A DNA stretch of 64,000 nt from Caenorhabditis elegans (taxonomy: Eukaryota; Nematoda; Chromadorea; Rhabditida; Rhabditidae): the NCBI RefSeq assembly GCF_000002985.6, contig NC_003281.10, positions 6,386,001 through 6,450,000 of the forward strand, given 5' to 3'. Below the pieces are notes generated by a model. That model worked only from the letters and a program-made list of their open reading frames with translations. It did not search any database and had not been told where the DNA came from. The position numbers and the translations under genes are program-made. This document shows, one piece after another, positions 50,618 through 62,329 of this stretch (the stretch's first letter is position 1; every line of letters starts with the position of its first letter).

Positions 50618-53600
50618 ATGTCGGCTTCGAAACTGTGGTCTTGTACTGAAACGGTGCTGAATGGAGGGATTAAGCTGTTCCTCTATTCTTCTAAAAATAC
50701 TAAGCTTCGAGTTGCGATCGGAGAAGTTCCGGGTCCGATGGTGCATGGAGCAGTATCGTTTGTGACTGAAGCTGATTCGGATGATGGCCTACCGCATACT
50801 CTGGAACATCTTGTGTTCATGGGAAGCAAGAAGTATCCATTCAAAGGAGTTCTTGATGTGATTGCTAATCGATGTTTGGCAGATGGTACAAATGCTTGGA
50901 CTGACACTGATCATACTGCTTATACTTTGAGCACGGTAATAATTATTTTATAAATCTTTTTTCACGAAGTTCCCACTTTTTAGGTCGGCTCTGATGGATT
51001 CCTAAAAGTCCTTCCTGTCTATATCAACCACTTGCTTACTCCTATGTTGACTGCATCTCAATTCGCAACTGAAGTCCATCACATCACTGGAGAAGGGAAT
51101 GATGCGGGAGTCGTCTACTCTGAAATGCAGGATCATGAATCAGAGATGGAATCAATCATGGATCGGAAGACGAAGGAAGTCATCTATCCACCTTTCAATC
51201 CATATGCAGTTGACACAGGAGGTCGTCTCAAGAATCTTCGTGAATCATGCACACTGGAGAAAGTTCGTGATTATCACAAAAAGTTCTACCATTTGTCAAA
51301 TATGGTGGTTACTGTATGTGGAATGGTTGATCATGATCAGGTTCTAGAGATTATGAACAACGTGGAAAATGAGCATATGTCAACTGTACCGGATCATTTC
51401 CCAAAGCCTTTCTCATTTGCTCTTTCTGATATCAAAGAATCGACTGTGCACCGAGTTGAATGTCCAACTGATGATGCTTCCCGTGGAGCCGTAGAGGTTG
51501 CCTGGTTTGCTCATAGTCCGTCAGACTTAGAAACCCACTCATCACTTCATGTGCTCTTTGACTACCTGTCGAACACTTCTGTTGCTCCACTTCAAAAAGA
51601 TTTCATCCTTCTCGAGGATCCACTTGCAAGCTCCGTTTCATTCCATATTGCAGAAGGAGTTCGTTGTGACCTGCGTTTGAACTTTGCCGGAGTTCCTGTT
51701 GAGAAACTTGACGAATGTGCTCCGAAGTTTTTCGATAAGACGGTCCGTGAGCATTTGGAAGAAGCTAATTTCGATATGGAACGAATGGGATATCTTATCG
51801 ACCAAACTATTCTCAATGAACTTGTGAAGCTTGAGACAAATGCTCCGAAGGATATTATGTCACACATTATTGGACATCAATTGTTCGACAATGAGGATGA
51901 AGAGCTATTCAAGAAAAGAACAAATGAAATTGATTTTCTCAAGAAATTGAAATCAGAGCCAGCTTCATATTGGGTTCAGTTGGTCAACAAATATTTCACT
52001 GCTCCAAGTGCTACTGTAATCGGAGTTCCAAATGAAGAACTAGTTGATAAGGTAATAATGGAAAATAGAAACCGGAAAAATAATAAAATAATTTCAGATC
52101 GCTGAAGAAGAAGAGAAGAGAATAGCAGCCCAATGTGAGAAGCTCGGCAAAAAAGGACTCGAAGAAGCGGGAAAGAGTCTGGAAGCTGCCATTCTTGAGA
52201 ACACTGCCAATCATCCAAGTGCTGAACTTTTGGATCAATTGATCGTCAAAGATCTTGAAGCTTTTGATCGTTTCCCAGTTCAATCCCTGACTTCAAACTC
52301 ACCTTCTCTTACTCCTCAACAATCAACTTTCTTAGCTCAATTCCCATTCCACGCGAATCTTCACAACTGTCCAACTAAATTCGTGGAAATCTTCTTCCTG
52401 CTAGATTCTTCAAATCTGTCAATTGAAGATCGTAGTTACTTGTTCCTCTACACAGATTTGCTTTTTGAATCTCCTGCCATGATCGATGGAGTCTTGACAT
52501 CTGCTGATGATGTTGCCAAACATTTCACGAAAGATCTCATTGATCACTCTATTCAAGTGGGAGTCTCCGGTCTTTATGATCGATTTGTGAATCTTCGTAT
52601 CAAAGTTGGAGCTGACAAGTATCCATTGCTTGCGAAATGGGCTCAAATTTTCACTCAGGGAGTCGTCTTCGATCCTTCAAGAATTCATCAATGTGCTCAA
52701 AAGTTGGCTGGAGAAGCTCGTGATCGGAAGAGAGATGGATGTACTGTGGCATCAACTGCAGTAGCTTCAATGGTTTATGGAAAGAGTATGTTATTTCTAT
52801 ACTAAAAATTTAAGTGCATTCATATTTTACAGATACCAATTGCATTCTCTTCGATGAACTTGTGTTGGAGAAGCTTCATGAAAAAATATCGAAGGATGTG
52901 ATGAAGAATCCCGAAGCAGTCCTTGAAAAGCTTGAACAAGTTCGTAGTGCTCTTTTCTCAAACGGAGTGAATGCTCATTTTGTTGCTGACGTTGATTCAA
53001 TTGATCCGAAAATGTTGAGTTCCGATCTTTGGACCTGGGTACAAGCTGATCCAAGATTCGGACCTGGACATCAATTCTCAGCTGAAGCTGGTGAAAACGT
53101 ATCACTTGAGCTCGGAAAGGAACTTCTCATCGGAGTTGGTGGATCCGAGTCTTCATTCATCTATCAAACAAGCTTCCTTGATGCTAACTGGAATTCAGAG
53201 GAGTTGATTCCAGCAATGATCTTTGGACAATATCTCTCTCAGTGTGAAGGTCCATTGTGGCGTGCAATTCGTGGAGATGGACTTGCCTATGGAGCTAACG
53301 TATTTGTGAAACCCGATCGGAAGCAAATCACTTTGAGTCTCTACAGATGCGCTCAGCCAGCAGTGGCTTATGAGAGAACCAGAGATATTATTGTAAGTAG
53401 AAAAAAATAAGTTTCGTTAAAATAACTTTAAATTTCAGCGCAAAATCGTCGAGAGCGGTGAAATCTCCAAAGCAGAATTTGAGGGAGCAAAGAGATCAAC
53501 TGTGTTCGAGATGATGAAGCGTGAAGGAACTGTGAGTGGAGCTGCAAAGATCAGCATTCTCAATAATTTCCGTCAAACTCCCCATCCATTCAATATGTGA

Positions 53601-53848
53601 GTTTACTGAAAACATTCTAAGACTAGGAAAGTATCAACTTCCGCGATTTCAGTGATCTGTGTCGCCGTATCTGGAATCTGACATCGGAAGAGATGGTTAA
53701 GATCGGCGGACCACCACTGGCTCGTCTTTTCGATGAGAAGTGCTTTGTCCGTTCAATTGCTGTTCATCCATCAAAACTCAATGAGATGAAGAAGGCATTC
53801 CCAGGAAGTAGCAAGATCAAGATTTCGGACTTGCAGTTTGCATGCTAG
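50618..53848 (+). CDS. C05D11.1: M16-family zinc metallopeptidase (insulinase/pitrilysin-like), 995 aa
   Basis: Six exons join in phase: 50618-50935, 50984-52051, 52098-52785, 52833-53392, 53439-53596, 53653-53848. The inverted zinc motif HTLEH puts the two histidine ligands at 60 and 64 and the catalytic Glu at 63. The distal glutamate ligand is expected in GVVYSEMQDHES. The protein has the two-half, about 1000-residue layout of the presequence-protease/YOL098C-like M16 branch, with a second inactive half. There is no obvious mitochondrial presequence at MSASKLWSCTETVLNGG, so a cytosolic site is more likely, but this is not certain. Its substrate is unknown. It is the third gene of the txdc-9 > vps-16 cluster. 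Confidence 0.92.
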
Positions 53849-54261
53849 TTTGCCTGTTCTTTTATATTCTTATTATTCTTCCATCATTTCCCCGTTTGTT
53901 GGCTCTGGTTTTATTTATTTCTTTCGGTAGCTTGTTTTGTTAAATAAAGTTCTGGTCTGATTTGAATTAAACACAAATGGAAAAAAGTCGGTGAACGTTG
54001 CATTAAACAGCTACCCCAAACATCACTGTGAGAGAACTGTAGAAGGGTCCAGATGTGTGCGGCATTCAGAAAATTCAGCATACGGCTTATGCCAAATGCC
54101 GTAGATAATCTCAATTGCTTTCTAAATATAAAAAAACAATTAAATTTGAAAAGATCAATATTTATTTCTCCTGTTTAAAATTCAAACATGAAAGTGATAA
54201 AATGGCGGGAATGTTTTTATAAATACAAATGCAATGTTGATAATGACGATGATGATTAAAA
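53849..54261. other. Convergent 3' flanks of C05D11.1 and mel-32
   Basis: AATAAA on the plus strand at 53943-53948 ends C05D11.1. TTTATT at 54161-54166 is the minus-strand AATAAA of mel-32. Nothing else was seen. Confidence 0.7.
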
Positions 54262-56815
54262 TTAGAAAGTTTCGTTTCCTGGAATCTCGAACTTCGTGGA
54301 GAACTCCTCAACACGTTTGGCGAGATCAGCGACGTCTTTCTTGAATGGTTCATTGGTCTCAGTGAATGATTTGAAGTCTTTCAATGTCTTTCCAGCCTCA
54401 GCATTGTACTTCTTTGCGATTTGAACACCTGAAATCAATATTTTAGATTAATGTTGAAGATTACAGTTGAAAAAACATACCCTCATGAATGAAATCTCCG
54501 ACTTTCTCGAAATCTTGCTCCTGGAATCCACGGGAGGTGAGAGCTGGAGTTCCGAGACGAATGCCTCCTGGTCTCAAAGCAGAAACGTCTCCTGGGCACG
54601 TATTCTTGTTGCAAGCAATATGAGCGAGATCAAGCACATGCTCAGCACGAGCTCCTTCAACTCCGATTGGGCGCAAGTCAACAAGCAACAAATGATTGTC
54701 GGTTCCTCCGGTTGCCAAAGCATATCCATGCTTCTTCATTCTCTCGGCCAAGGTTTTGGCATTCTTCAACACTTGCTCTCCGTACTGAACAAAATCTTCA
54801 GAAAGGCATTGTCTCAAAGCAACGGCAATTCCAGCAATAGTGTGATTGTGTGGTCCACCTTGAAGTCCTGGGAACACGGCCGAGTTGATCTTCTCCTCCA
54901 AATCATACAAAGTGTCAACTCCCTTTGCGTTGGTAGATCGGACACCCTTTCTGTAGAAGATCAAAGCTCCACGTGGTCCTCTGAGCGACTTGTGCGTCGT
55001 TGTGGTTACAACATCAGAATACTCGAATGGTGATGGGATAAGTCCAGCGGCAACAAGTCCGGAGATGTGAGCCATATCAGACATCAAATAGGCTCCAGCC
55101 TTTGTGGCAATCTTACGGAAACGTTCATAATCGAGATGACGAGCGTAGCAGGAAACTCCGGCAATGATGGCTTTTGGACGGAAAAGCATTGCATTCTGCT
55201 CAAGCTTGTCATAGTCGATCAATCCAGTTGTTGGATCAACCTTGTATGGAAGAGACTGGAAGAATTCAGAAGTCGCAGAGACTTTGCGAGCTGGGGTGAA
55301 GAATCTGAAATTAAATGTATAATTCATTCGAGTCTAATCTAGATAACCTTACCCATGAGTCAAATGACCTCCATCTGGAAGATCGAGGCCCATAATGCGT
55401 CCATTGGATCCAACGATGGCAGTGTAGACTGCGAAATTGGCTGGTGATCCGGACAATGGCTGCACATTGACTCCCCACTTGGCTGGATCAAGTCCGAATA
55501 CCTCAAGAGCTCTCTTCTGGCAAAGGAGCTCCATCTGATCGATGAACTCATTTCCTCCGTAATACCGAGCTCCAGGGTATCCTTCACTGTATTTGTTGCA
55601 CATTGCCGAGCCAAGAGCATCCATAACAGCCTTGCTTGTGAAGTTCTCGGAAGCGATGAGCTCAAGTCCACGACGCTGCCGCTTCTTCTCCTGAAAAAAA
55701 CAAATGACTAAGATTTGAGAAACATTAAGTCTTACATTTTTCATGATATCGAAAACTTCTGGATCAACTTTCTCAACATGGTCCACCAAAATGTTCTCGT
55801 TGTTGGTGTACTTGTGGCGCTGAACTTTAGCCAATGGTGTGTGCACTTGACGATCAGCCATTTTACACTGTAAAACCAAATTAAATTAAGCAAAGAAGCG
55901 AAAAAATCGGGAACATATTCAACACAAAAGCTGACGCGTTGGCAACACGTATATGCATGGGAAAGTGTGGAGAAAATAAGAATAAAACTGGATTCGCGGT
56001 AGGCTATGATGATATCTGAACCGGGAAGTTTTCGAGATTGGGCGCATCCCGGATCGTAGATCAAAACTGATAAGTCAAAAGTTACTCATTAGAAATTGTA
56101 ATTAAAGAGGTATTCGAGCGTGGTTTTAACAAGTGTACACTAACTTAGTAATAAAAACAAAAAAGTGGTCTCTAATAACAAAAATATAATGCAGATAACT
56201 TTCAAATGCAAACACAAAACATTGCTACAGAAAACTATGCAAAGAAACCATTTAAAACAAGTGCAAACGATACTGCAGCGTGTACATGTGTTATTCAGAA
56301 CTGCAAAAAGAAACAACGGAGCAAGACATTTTCACAGCTTATGGTAAAAATATACGCGGAGAAAATAGAGAACTACGATTATCAATGCAACATCACAGAG
56401 ATGATCATTAAAAATAAAAATAAAGAAGTGAATAGAGTTTATCAGTTACCAAGTTGTTATCAAAGCAACAAAAGCGGCGCCTGTGGGTCAATGTCAACGA
56501 TATTTCTATTGCTGGACAAGTCGGAGACAAGCCCGAGATAACTGAGTGAAAGGCGGAAAATGGCAAGATATTATGATGAAGATCACTTTCTGATCAGAAA
56601 CAACGAGTGAACCATGGACGGTGCCGTTTTGGGAATGAAAATGGGGAGAGAAAAGCAAATTGCAACTTTGAGCGGGCAAAATTTTTACAAATTCAAATAT
56701 TCGCGCCATGCGTATTTTACAACTGATCCCACGCGAAAGTGCACACACAAACCTGGGAGCTGGCTCCGGCAAATAATCCAGTTGCTGCTCTTCTGCTCAC
56801 TATCCTTGCAAACAT
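54262..56815 (-). CDS. mel-32: Serine hydroxymethyltransferase, cytosolic (484 aa) and probable mitochondrial (507 aa) forms
   Basis: Shared exons in transcription order: 55736-55861, 55353-55690, 54481-55304, 54262-54428, in phase, giving 484 aa from [10 protein letters not shown]. The PLP lysine is Lys260 of this form ([14 protein letters not shown]). Other landmarks are [23 protein letters not shown] and [18 protein letters not shown] separate upstream exon, 56753-56815, encodes [20 protein letters not shown] plus Gln, a classic mitochondrial presequence. Its donor CAG/GTTTGT joins the acceptor TTTACAG at 55868 and reads through Cys-Lys into the internal ATG, giving 507 aa. Both ATGs follow splice acceptors. 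SHMT interconverts serine and glycine with tetrahydrofolate; the two forms would supply the two compartments. Confidence 0.95.
55868..56752. other. First intron of the mitochondrial mel-32 form
   Basis: 885 bases lie between the presequence exon and the shared exons. Any separate promoter for the cytosolic form would lie here. It contains ACTGATAAG at about 56067. I see no other exon. Confidence 0.5.
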
Positions 56816-56822
56816 TTTGTGC

Positions 56823-57114
56823 CTGAAAATATTAAAATAACAAATAAAATTCTAGAACTTCAGAATAAATGTGTTAAAACAGAAATCGACTATCGATCAG
56901 ACCACTGATCGTTATCAGTCTTATCAGTTTCTCTGTTTTGTTGCAAACAAGAGATGAAACTTGCCGTTTTTATTGCGATTCAACAGAATTTAAAGACTGA
57001 TAGGTGGAAATGAGCGGACCGTTGATTCAAAAAATTAATACGATTTTATCGGTTTTAAAAGCAAAAGGTCAAACAACAAACTACTTATTTATTAAAAAAA
57101 TTTTCAATTAATTT
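56823..57114. promoter_or_regulatory. Spacer between the STPR-like gene and mel-32
   Basis: 292 bases on the minus strand. It holds the poly(A) signal of the upstream gene (57088-57093), two adjacent TTATCAG units near 56911-56927 (TGATAA on the minus strand, GATA type) and a TATTTTCAG acceptor just before the presequence exon. Two readings are open: an independent promoter, or an operon spacer. Confidence 0.45.
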
Positions 57115-57971
57115 TTATAGACCCGAAAGAGTTCCATCGCTCAATGATCCCGTGATGACTGCAAGTGATTCTTCACTTTGCCCTGCTTGCTTCAAAATTC
57201 GATTTTGACGTTTTCGTGCAGCATCTTGGATTTTCCTAGCTGATTTTTGCTCTGAAGTCTCCGTCTGCAAATATTGCCGTCTTCTTGCTGCATCACGCTG
57301 TCGCCGATTTTCAGCTTCCTCTGGTGTTTCATTCTTAATAGCATCCCGACGTCTCTGAGCATTCTTGGCTCTACGCAATTCAGCTTCTTCTGGAGTTTCA
57401 GCCAGGAGACTCTTCCTTCTCCGTTCCGCATCCTTATTCCTTCTTTCCTGAGCTTTTTCGAATGACTCCCTTTGCAGATACTGGCGTCGATGCTCTGCAG
57501 CCTTTATTCTTCGATTATTTGCCTGATCTTCCGACTCTTGCATTCTTTCCATTTTTTTTCTTTCAGCTTGCCTTTTCAATCGTTCTCTATATTCTTCTTC
57601 TGTCTCTTCTGAGCATCTCTTCCTTTTATAGTCTGCAGCCTTGGCAAGACGTGTGTGAGTCTCCTCTGATGTTTCACGAGCTCTTCTCAGACGTTTCCGA
57701 TGTGCTTCTTTGGAGAGTCTGCATTCTCTAGATCCTTCTTGAGGTTCGGATGAACTTGGAATATCCGTAATATGAGGTCTGAAACTTAAAAAAAATTTTA
57801 ATATGCTATTTACTACTCTTACTCATCACTTGAACCAGGTAAAAATGTTGCTATAAAATTCTGAATTGTTTCTTCTAGGCCAGCATTTTGTGGACTTTCA
57901 GATTTATTCCCATTACTCTTCTCATCTTCTTCTTCGTCTTCGACAATATTTTTGCAATCTTTTCTACTCAT
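57115..57971 (-). CDS. Basic protein with eight 23-residue repeats (STPR-like), 270 aa
   Basis: Exons 57823-57971 and 57115-57778 join in phase to a TAA stop. The ATG is one base after a TTCAG acceptor. The first exon is acidic ([14 protein letters not shown]). From about residue 65 on, eight consecutive 23-residue units of the form A-E-x-R-R-x-K-x-A-x-R-R-R-x-x-x-x-x-E-T-x-E-E run nearly to the end, for example [20 protein letters not shown] followed by PEE. Unit length and pattern match the STPR domain (score-and-three peptide repeat) of the silkworm factor FMBP-1, a helical DNA-binding module; a coiled-coil role is the alternative. I do not recall a gene name with certainty; C05D11.13 would fit the series. 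Function is unknown. Confidence 0.85.
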
Positions 57972-58876
57972 TCTGAACTTACAAATATACATTAATTTTT
58001 CAGAAAACTTGAAAATCTACATTACTAAATACACAGACAGAGGTTTTGCGACTCCTGCGCCAAGAATACGGTGCCGATTCTCGACACGACATGTTTTAGT
58101 TAAATGAGAAAAACTTGTGCGCCTTCAAGGAGTACTGTAATTTTTTAATCTAGTTGGTGTGGAACCGTTCATGATTTTTCATACTTTTCTTACGTTCTGT
58201 TAAAATTCGTGTTTTTTTTTGAGTTTTCAATAGTTAAGGATGTTTTTCATCGGAATACGATGGAAAATCGATGAACATTCCGCAACTACAAAAGTTTGTA
58301 ATTAAAGTACTCTCCAAAGGTGTGCACCGTTTTGAAATTATCACATTAAAAAAAATATCATGTCGAGACTGGGTACCGTTTTTGGCGCAAAAATCTCAAA
58401 ATTACGCGTCGGAGTAATAAGAAAAATATAAATAAGGCTCAAAGAAAACAGGAGAATCGATGACGGCTTTCTGTGTGTCTGTGTGTCTTCATATCTTCAT
58501 TGTCGGTGTTTCTGTGTGTATGTCTGTCCAGAGACAAACATACACGAGCGCAGACGTCTTGTTTGATTATCTGCGTCTCTTCTTCTATACAACACTTTGC
58601 AATCTTTTCAGAAAAGGATACTGTAGTGGGATGAATGTATATATGTACCACAATTATGGCAATATTGAAGCTTTTCCGTTCAAGTACACACTAATCAGAA
58701 ATCTATTCATTTGGTTTGGATAAAAATGTAATGGCATTACAAAAGATGGGGAACACGAAAATGAGAGAAAATTGAGAGAAACCGTTGAAGAACAGAAATA
58801 CATAATCTACGAGTCGATAGTGGCGAATAAATAAGTACAAAAATTATACACAAACATAAACGAGAAGCTAAAGGAT
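57972..58876. other. Spacer between let-721 and the STPR-like gene
   Basis: 905 bases that include copy 2 of the dispersed palindromic repeat (about 58057-58390). The let-721 3' UTR lies at the right end. No coding exon was seen. Confidence 0.6.
58057..58390. repeat. Dispersed palindromic repeat, copy 2 (most complete)
   Basis: The left end reads GCGCCAAGAATACGGTGCC, then CTCGACACGACATG, then TGTGCGCCTTCAAGGAGTAC. The right half repeats these in reverse: GTACTCTCCAAAGGTGTGCA, CATGTCGAGACTGGGTACCG, TTTTTGGCGC. The whole is an imperfect fold-back of about 330 bases. Confidence 0.75.
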
Positions 58877-60906
58877 TCACATTCCCTCGTATTTTGGGCC
58901 ACCACCTCCTTCTGGTGTAACCCAGTTAATGTTTTGTTGAGGATCCTTGATGTCGCATGTCTTGCAGTGAATGCAATTTTGAGCATTGATTTGGAGACGC
59001 TTCTTTGATTCATCAGCTTCGGATGGGACGAATTCATAGACTCCTGGAAAAAAAAGTTATTTATGTGTTTTTAAAAGTCAAATTTGTATTAAAATCTCAC
59101 CAGCTGGACAGAATCTAGCCTCCGGGCCACCATATACTGCCAAATTCACATCAAGTGGAACTTGATCATTTTTCAATGTCAAATGAGCAGGTTGATCTTC
59201 TGTATGGTTGGTTCCAGTAAGAGATACAGATGTAAGAAGATCAAAAGTTAGCTTTCCATCTGGTTTTGGGTAATCGATTTCTTTTGCATCCTTCACTGGA
59301 ATGAGCTTCTCATTATCCTTCTTTCCGTGTCCAAGAGTCCATGGTTCAATTCCTCGACCGAAAACATAGAATATTCCAGAATAGATCAGTCCTCCAATGT
59401 ATCCCAATGAAGTATTGAATGATGGACGAATATTTCTGGTTGCTTTGAGCTCTTTAACAACATAAGTATCACGAATATTCTTGTCATATGTAGCTGGATC
59501 AATCGTTTGCACATCCTCTCCCTTTTGTTGAATATCCTCGAAAATTGATTCAGCAGCCACCATTCCACTTTTCATTGCATTATGAGTTCCCTTCAGTTTA
59601 GCGACATTCAAGAAACCAGCTGAGCATCCAACAAGACATCCTCCGGGGAAATGAAGCTTCGGGATACTTTGGAATCCTCCTTCATTGAGAGCTCGTGCTC
59701 CGTACCCAATTCGTTTTCCTCCTTCCAATTGTTTAGAAATCGATGGATGAGTTTTGTATTTTTGGAATTCTTTGTATGGATTGAGATTTGGATTCGCGTA
59801 ATCAAGAGCAACAACGAAACCAACGGAAACAAGTGGTTGTCCTTGATCCTCGATATGGTACAAGAAGGATCCTCCGTATTGATCAACATTCTGAAAAATC
59901 ATTTTTTAGAGATTAAATTCTAGAATATATCTTTTAATCTGAAACACTCAAAAAAAAAGCTCACATTTTACTAGATTTTTCAATTTTTCTTAATTTTTTA
60001 GATCTTCAGAAACTTACCAATGGCCATCCCATAGTATGCTCAACATAACCAGGTCTATGCTTTGCTGGATCAATTTCCCAAAGTTCTTTGAGTCCAATTC
60101 CATAAGTCATTGCATGTGTTCTCAAATCAAATTTATCGAGAACTTGCTTGCTCAAATGTCCTCTACATCCTTCAGCGAAAATTGTGCATTTCGCGTGGAA
60201 TTCCATACCACGAGCAAATCCATCTTTCGGTGCTCCATCCTTTCCAATTCCAACGTCACTTGTGGCAATTCCCTTCACACTTCCATCTTCATTGTAGAGC
60301 ACTTCAGATGCAGCGATTTCTGGCCAAACTTCGACTCCAGCTGCTTCAGCCTGCTCGCCGAGCCATTGAACGACCTTTCCAAGACGAACAATATAGTTTC
60401 CGTGATTTGCAAGTGGAACTCCAGGTAGCACTGGAACTGGAATTCGACCAGATTCAGTGAGAATAGCGATAGATTCAGAGGTAACTTGTTGGTAAACTGG
60501 AGCTCCCAGCTCTTTCCAATTTGGAATAAGTTCATCAAGAGCTCGAGTTTCAATTACAGCTCCTGAGAGAGTGTGCCCTCCAATAACAGATGCCTTTTCG
60601 ACAACACAGACACGAAGTTCTGAAATTAAAAAAAATATGTTTACTCTAAAATGTATTTGTTTAGATTTTACCTTTCTGAGCTTTTTCAGCCAATTGTCTC
60701 AATCGAATGGCTGCTGATAAACCAGATGGACCTCCTCCAACAATGACAACATCATAAACATCACTTTCTCGTGCCAAATCAACATCCTTCCACCGTGGAT
60801 CAGTGGATCGATCCTTTACAGTATAGTGAGTAGTCGTCCATTGTCCGTTGACGACGTTGCGAAGTTGTGATGAGACGCGGAATAATGTGACTCCACTTAT
60901 CCGCAT
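58877..60906 (-). CDS. let-721: Electron-transfer flavoprotein:ubiquinone oxidoreductase (ETF-QO), 597 aa
   Basis: Four exons in transcription order join in phase: 60672-60906, 60018-60619, 59101-59890, 58877-59043. The N-terminus [19 protein letters not shown] is a mitochondrial targeting sequence. The FAD-binding fingerprint GGGPSG is at residues 57-62 in [17 protein letters not shown]. Further landmarks are [25 protein letters not shown] and [14 protein letters not shown]. The 4Fe-4S cluster cysteines are in RFCPAGVYEFVP and CIHCKTCDI, the normal C-x-n-CxxCxxC arrangement near the C-terminus. The enzyme passes electrons from ETF to ubiquinone at the inner mitochondrial membrane in fatty-acid and amino-acid oxidation. 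The length matches mature family members plus presequence. The ATG is one base after a TTCAG acceptor. Confidence 0.96.
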
Positions 60907-62329
60907 TCTGAAGTCACAGAAATTGAGAAATGAGAAAGAAATCGATAATTGAAGAAATAATTGTTGCATTTTAATTTTAAAAAATTACGTGAATTTTCAA
61001 TGAAAAATGTATTTGCTTTTTTCGCAAAATATATGCATTCTGGTTACTGTTAAATACAAAAAGGTGTGCGTCTTTAAAGAATACTATAATTTCAAATTTT
61101 CTGTGGAATTTTACTCTATTTTTCATAGATTTTCGAAAATAATAATAATAATTAATAATTAATAAATAAGCTTATTTACAGAAGACTCAAATATATCCGT
61201 TGATATAAATACTTAAATTTTAGTAATTCTGGAAAAAAAACAATGATAAACCGGTAGAATTTATGTAGCAACCTATTTATGTTTGAAACTACAGTACTCA
61301 TTAAAGACGCACGCCTTTTCTCATTTAGCAAAATTTTGTCGCGTCGAGACCGGTGACTGTATCTTTGGGCGCATAAAATTGAAAAAAGAAACAACTAAAA
61401 ATATATTTAGACACGATGGGAAAAAACAAATCGATTGACCAACTGCAGACAAAACAAACAAGTCAACAACCAGCCAAGCCAGCCACAATAAATGGGTGAT
61501 TTACTATCAAAGATACATTTTTCGAATTATTTTTGGGGTCACAAAATTGTAGTTCTAAATATTTTAGCTAAAATTTATAACTTTCTTCTACGTATTCCTC
61601 AAATGAAAACAAAATACATAATTGTTGTGATTTTCGGAAAAGAAAAGCAAAAAATCAGGGTAAAGTGTATCTTTGCGTACGTGTAGAGGAAAGGAGAGAT
61701 AAGAGGAGTAGACAAAAGGGCAAAGTACAACGAACATGTGTCTCCCACGAGGGACAAAAAGAGGAGAGACTACAAATCTGAACGTCTACAGTGCAAAGGT
61801 AGCTTAGTGACGTCACAGGAAAACAAAGTTTGTAGGGGGTTCCTGGGAAGTTTGAAAAGTTTGTTGAATTTTAACATTATCAATTGTAAATTGTGCTTTT
61901 AAAATGTGAATAAGAAAACTGGAAAAAATATTATCCGAGTTTTTGAAAAAAAAGTTTTCTCTTCAACTAAATATTAAACGTTATTTGTTTGCCTCTTCAA
62001 CTTGTCTACGTATTTAAAATCAAAACATTAATGGTCACAGATCATAAATCACAATTCTATCATTAGAAGAAAGTAATATATAAAAGGATGTTCATCTTCA
62101 CCCGTATATTAAACCAATTTTTGAGTTTAAACAAATGCATAGTTATATTGATTACATGAAAAACAAACTGATTAGACTTACATAAACCGGATGAAAACGA
62201 TTCGATCATTAAGAGATCAAATTGAATGGAACACAAACAAAACAAAGGAAATATGACAGAAATTCTAATTACAATAAAAAACTTTAAAAGATGATAAAAT
62301 GCCCATTATACATATTTGACTTTAATAAA
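60907..62329. other. let-721 upstream region and AVL9-gene 3' flank
   Basis: 1.4 kb that include copy 3 of the dispersed repeat (61063-61372) and a purine-rich stretch on the plus strand at about 61680-61770. The let-721 promoter and the AVL9 3' UTR must lie here. No coding exon was recognised. Confidence 0.55.
61063..61372. repeat. Dispersed palindromic repeat, copy 3
   Basis: The left block GGTGTGCGTCTTTAAAGAATAC is matched in reverse by GTACTCATTAAAGACGCACGCC. The right end carries GTCGCGTCGAGACCGG and TTTGGGCGC as in copies 1 and 2. The outer left arm is missing, as in copy 1. Confidence 0.7.

Noticed and set aside
57462-57731. Phe/Ser-rich plus-strand frame opposite the STPR-like gene
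   Set aside because: It is the antisense shadow of the Arg/Glu repeat codons; the repeat frame has the splice sites and period.
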